A DNA stretch of 64,000 nt from Natronobeatus ordinarius (GTDB taxonomy: Archaea > Halobacteriota > Halobacteria > Halobacteriales > Natrialbaceae): the NCBI RefSeq assembly GCF_024362485.1, contig NZ_CP101456.1, forward strand, positions 1,426,001 through 1,490,000, read 5' to 3'. Of the stretch, positions 62,954 to 64,000 are shown piece after piece. Numbering within the stretch: position 1 is the stretch's first letter; each line of letters starts with the position of its first letter. The notes under the pieces were generated by a model. The model was not told where the DNA came from. It made no database searches and worked only from the letters and a program-made list of their open reading frames with translations. Made by a program: the position numbers and the translations under genes.

Positions 62954-64000
62954 ATGTCGTTCACGACGACTGTGACGACGAATCGACGGAGTTTGACAAC
63001 CCGTGCTCGAGCCGTCTACCACGAACGTGGTCTCACCGCGGTGCTGTCGGCGGGATTTCACCGCGCGTTCAGTCACGTCCCCGGCGACGAGGCCATCCTC
63101 GAGTCCCTCCACGCTGTCGTCCACGGGCGAACCGCGGGACGAAACCCGGCGATCACCGCCCGCGACGTCGACGACTACGGTCGGTGTCAGTTCGTCGCGG
63201 ACCCCTTCCTCGTCGTCGAGGACGGGACGTGGCACCTCTTTTTCGAGGTGTACAATCCGAATCGGACGCCCGACGCGGTGATCGGTCACGCGACGAGCGA
63301 GAGCCGCGGCCGAGCGTGGACGTACGAGGGCATCGTGTTGCAGGAAGATCGCCACCTCTCGTTCCCGTTCGTTTTCGAACACGACGGCGAGTACCAGATG
63401 CTCCTCGAATCCGGCGGCCGCGCCGGGCGACCGCGAACGATCGACTGCTACCGGGCGGCGCCGTTCCCGACGGGCTGGGAGCACGAGCGGACGCTGCTCG
63501 AGCTCGATCGGATGGGTGATACGGTCGTCTTCGAGCACGACGACCGGTGGTGGCTCGTCGGCGGCCACCAGGACACCGGGCTGTTCGTCCACTGGAGCGA
63601 CGACCTCCTGACGTCCGAGTGGCACGCACACGATGAAAACCCCGTCGTCGGCCCCGACCGGGTCTCTCGTCCCGCGGGCCGACCGCTCGTCGAGGACGGC
63701 CGGGTTCTCTTCTTCTTCCAGGACTGCGACCGCGTCTACGGCGACGCCGTCCGCGCGTTCGAGTTCACCGAACTGACGCCCGACAGCTATGCGGACCGGG
63801 AACTCCCCTGCTCGCCGATCCTCGAGGGCGACGGATGGATCGGCTGGAACGCCGGACGGATGCACCACGTCGATCCTCGGCGCGTCGACGGCGAGTGGGT
63901 GTGGGCCGTCGACGGCGACTCGACGGGGAAGTGGCTCTTCAAGGATCGGTGGTCGATCGGCGTACTCGAGGGGCCGTCCCTCCCGCTCGCGGACGCTCCC
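62954..64000 (+). CDS. Five-bladed beta-propeller protein, glycan-related (partial)
   Basis: ATG 62954 opens a frame of 349 residues that has no stop before the window ends. Residues from about 75 on show repeated propeller blades: CQFVADPFLVVEDGTWHLFF, SFPFVFEHDGEYQMLLES, RVSRPAGRPLVEDGRVLFFF. The pattern D-P-F/P-F-V-F-E with W/F-rich strands is that of GH43/GH32-like propellers and of the glucosamine inositolphosphorylceramide transferase-type family found in glycan clusters. Follows the flippase by 45 nt. Function is inferred from fold and neighbour. Confidence 0.7.
   Translation, partial: MSFTTTVTTNRRSLTTRARAVYHERGLTAVLSAGFHRAFSHVPGDEAILESLHAVVHGRTAGRNPAITARDVDDYGRCQFVADPFLVVEDGTWHLFFEVYNPNRTPDAVIGHATSESRGRAWTYEGIVLQEDRHLSFPFVFEHDGEYQMLLESGGRAGRPRTIDCYRAAPFPTGWEHERTLLELDRMGDTVVFEHDDRWWLVGGHQDTGLFVHWSDDLLTSEWHAHDENPVVGPDRVSRPAGRPLVEDGRVLFFFQDCDRVYGDAVRAFEFTELTPDSYADRELPCSPILEGDGWIGWNAGRMHHVDPRRVDGEWVWAVDGDSTGKWLFKDRWSIGVLEGPSLPLADAP

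Noticed and set aside
61904-63868. Long minus-strand open frame opposite the flippase and propeller genes
   Set aside because: The plus strand encodes recognisable membrane helices and propeller blades; the minus frame has no domain features.

Overview
The window is chromosomal DNA of a halophilic archaeon (class Halobacteria, probably the Natrialbales, by inference). The evidence is high GC, very acidic proteins, split archaeal RNA polymerase genes, a haloarchaeal-type gas vesicle cluster, a ba3-type oxidase, CHY and HalOD1 families, and TATA elements about 26-30 nt upstream of several start codons (leaderless transcripts).

Layout. 1-7.4 kb: the end of a bacterio-opsin-activator type regulator, a HalOD1 protein, a universal stress protein, a CHY zinc protein, then a divergent gas vesicle cluster (gvpA-gvpO on the minus strand; gvpF-G-H-I-J-K-L-M on the plus strand). 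7.5-10.4 kb: small housekeeping genes (zinc ribbon, glutaredoxin, OsmC, SRPBCC, 6-phosphogluconate dehydrogenase) ending in tRNA-Arg(CCG).

10.48-29.37 kb: an integrated element that starts at the 3' end of tRNA-Arg and ends in three partial copies of that tRNA end. It carries a tyrosine integrase with a zinc-binding-type insert at its far end, two small regulators in front of the integrase, an Orc1/Cdc6 gene with GTTTTCCGCCCAC iterons downstream, a PhiH1-type repressor, and a minus-strand structural block (four-helix VP3-like membrane protein, 590-aa secreted spike with C-terminal anchor, membrane proteins, VP8-like NTPase). This is the layout of a pleolipovirus provirus of the betapleolipovirus/SNJ2 type. 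AT-richer cargo genes (unknown 252-aa protein, HNH nuclease, membrane PH-like protein, transglutaminase-like lipoprotein) and two broken genes (second integrase, HNH) lie within it.

29.5-39.2 kb: an amino-acid permease fused to Usp domains, a Na+/H+ antiporter with TrkA domains, a TauE/SafE exporter with a 49-aa membrane partner, and a DUF4212/sodium-solute symporter/Usp operon. 38.98-45.8 kb: a ba3-type terminal oxidase (cbaD-cbaB-cbaA plus a CbaC-like protein) next to a divergent SafE-family protein and a copper P-type ATPase that plausibly supply its copper. 45.8-49.6 kb: PQQ-propeller lipoprotein, HtpX protease, an isolated methylaspartate mutase S subunit, a membrane protein and a winged-helix regulator.

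49.8-50.7 kb: a tandem array with two identical tRNA-Asp genes and three tRNA-Asp 3' fragments, each fragment joined to a palindromic element ending in T-arm-like sequence. A fourth copy of that element lies beside the provirus right end. 51-60.4 kb: the RNA polymerase/ribosomal operon rpoH-rpoB2-rpoB1-rpoA1-rpoA2-nusA, then rps12-rps7. 60.5-64 kb: a broken Tat/PQQ gene, a polysaccharide flippase, and a beta-propeller sugar-enzyme-like gene running off the end.
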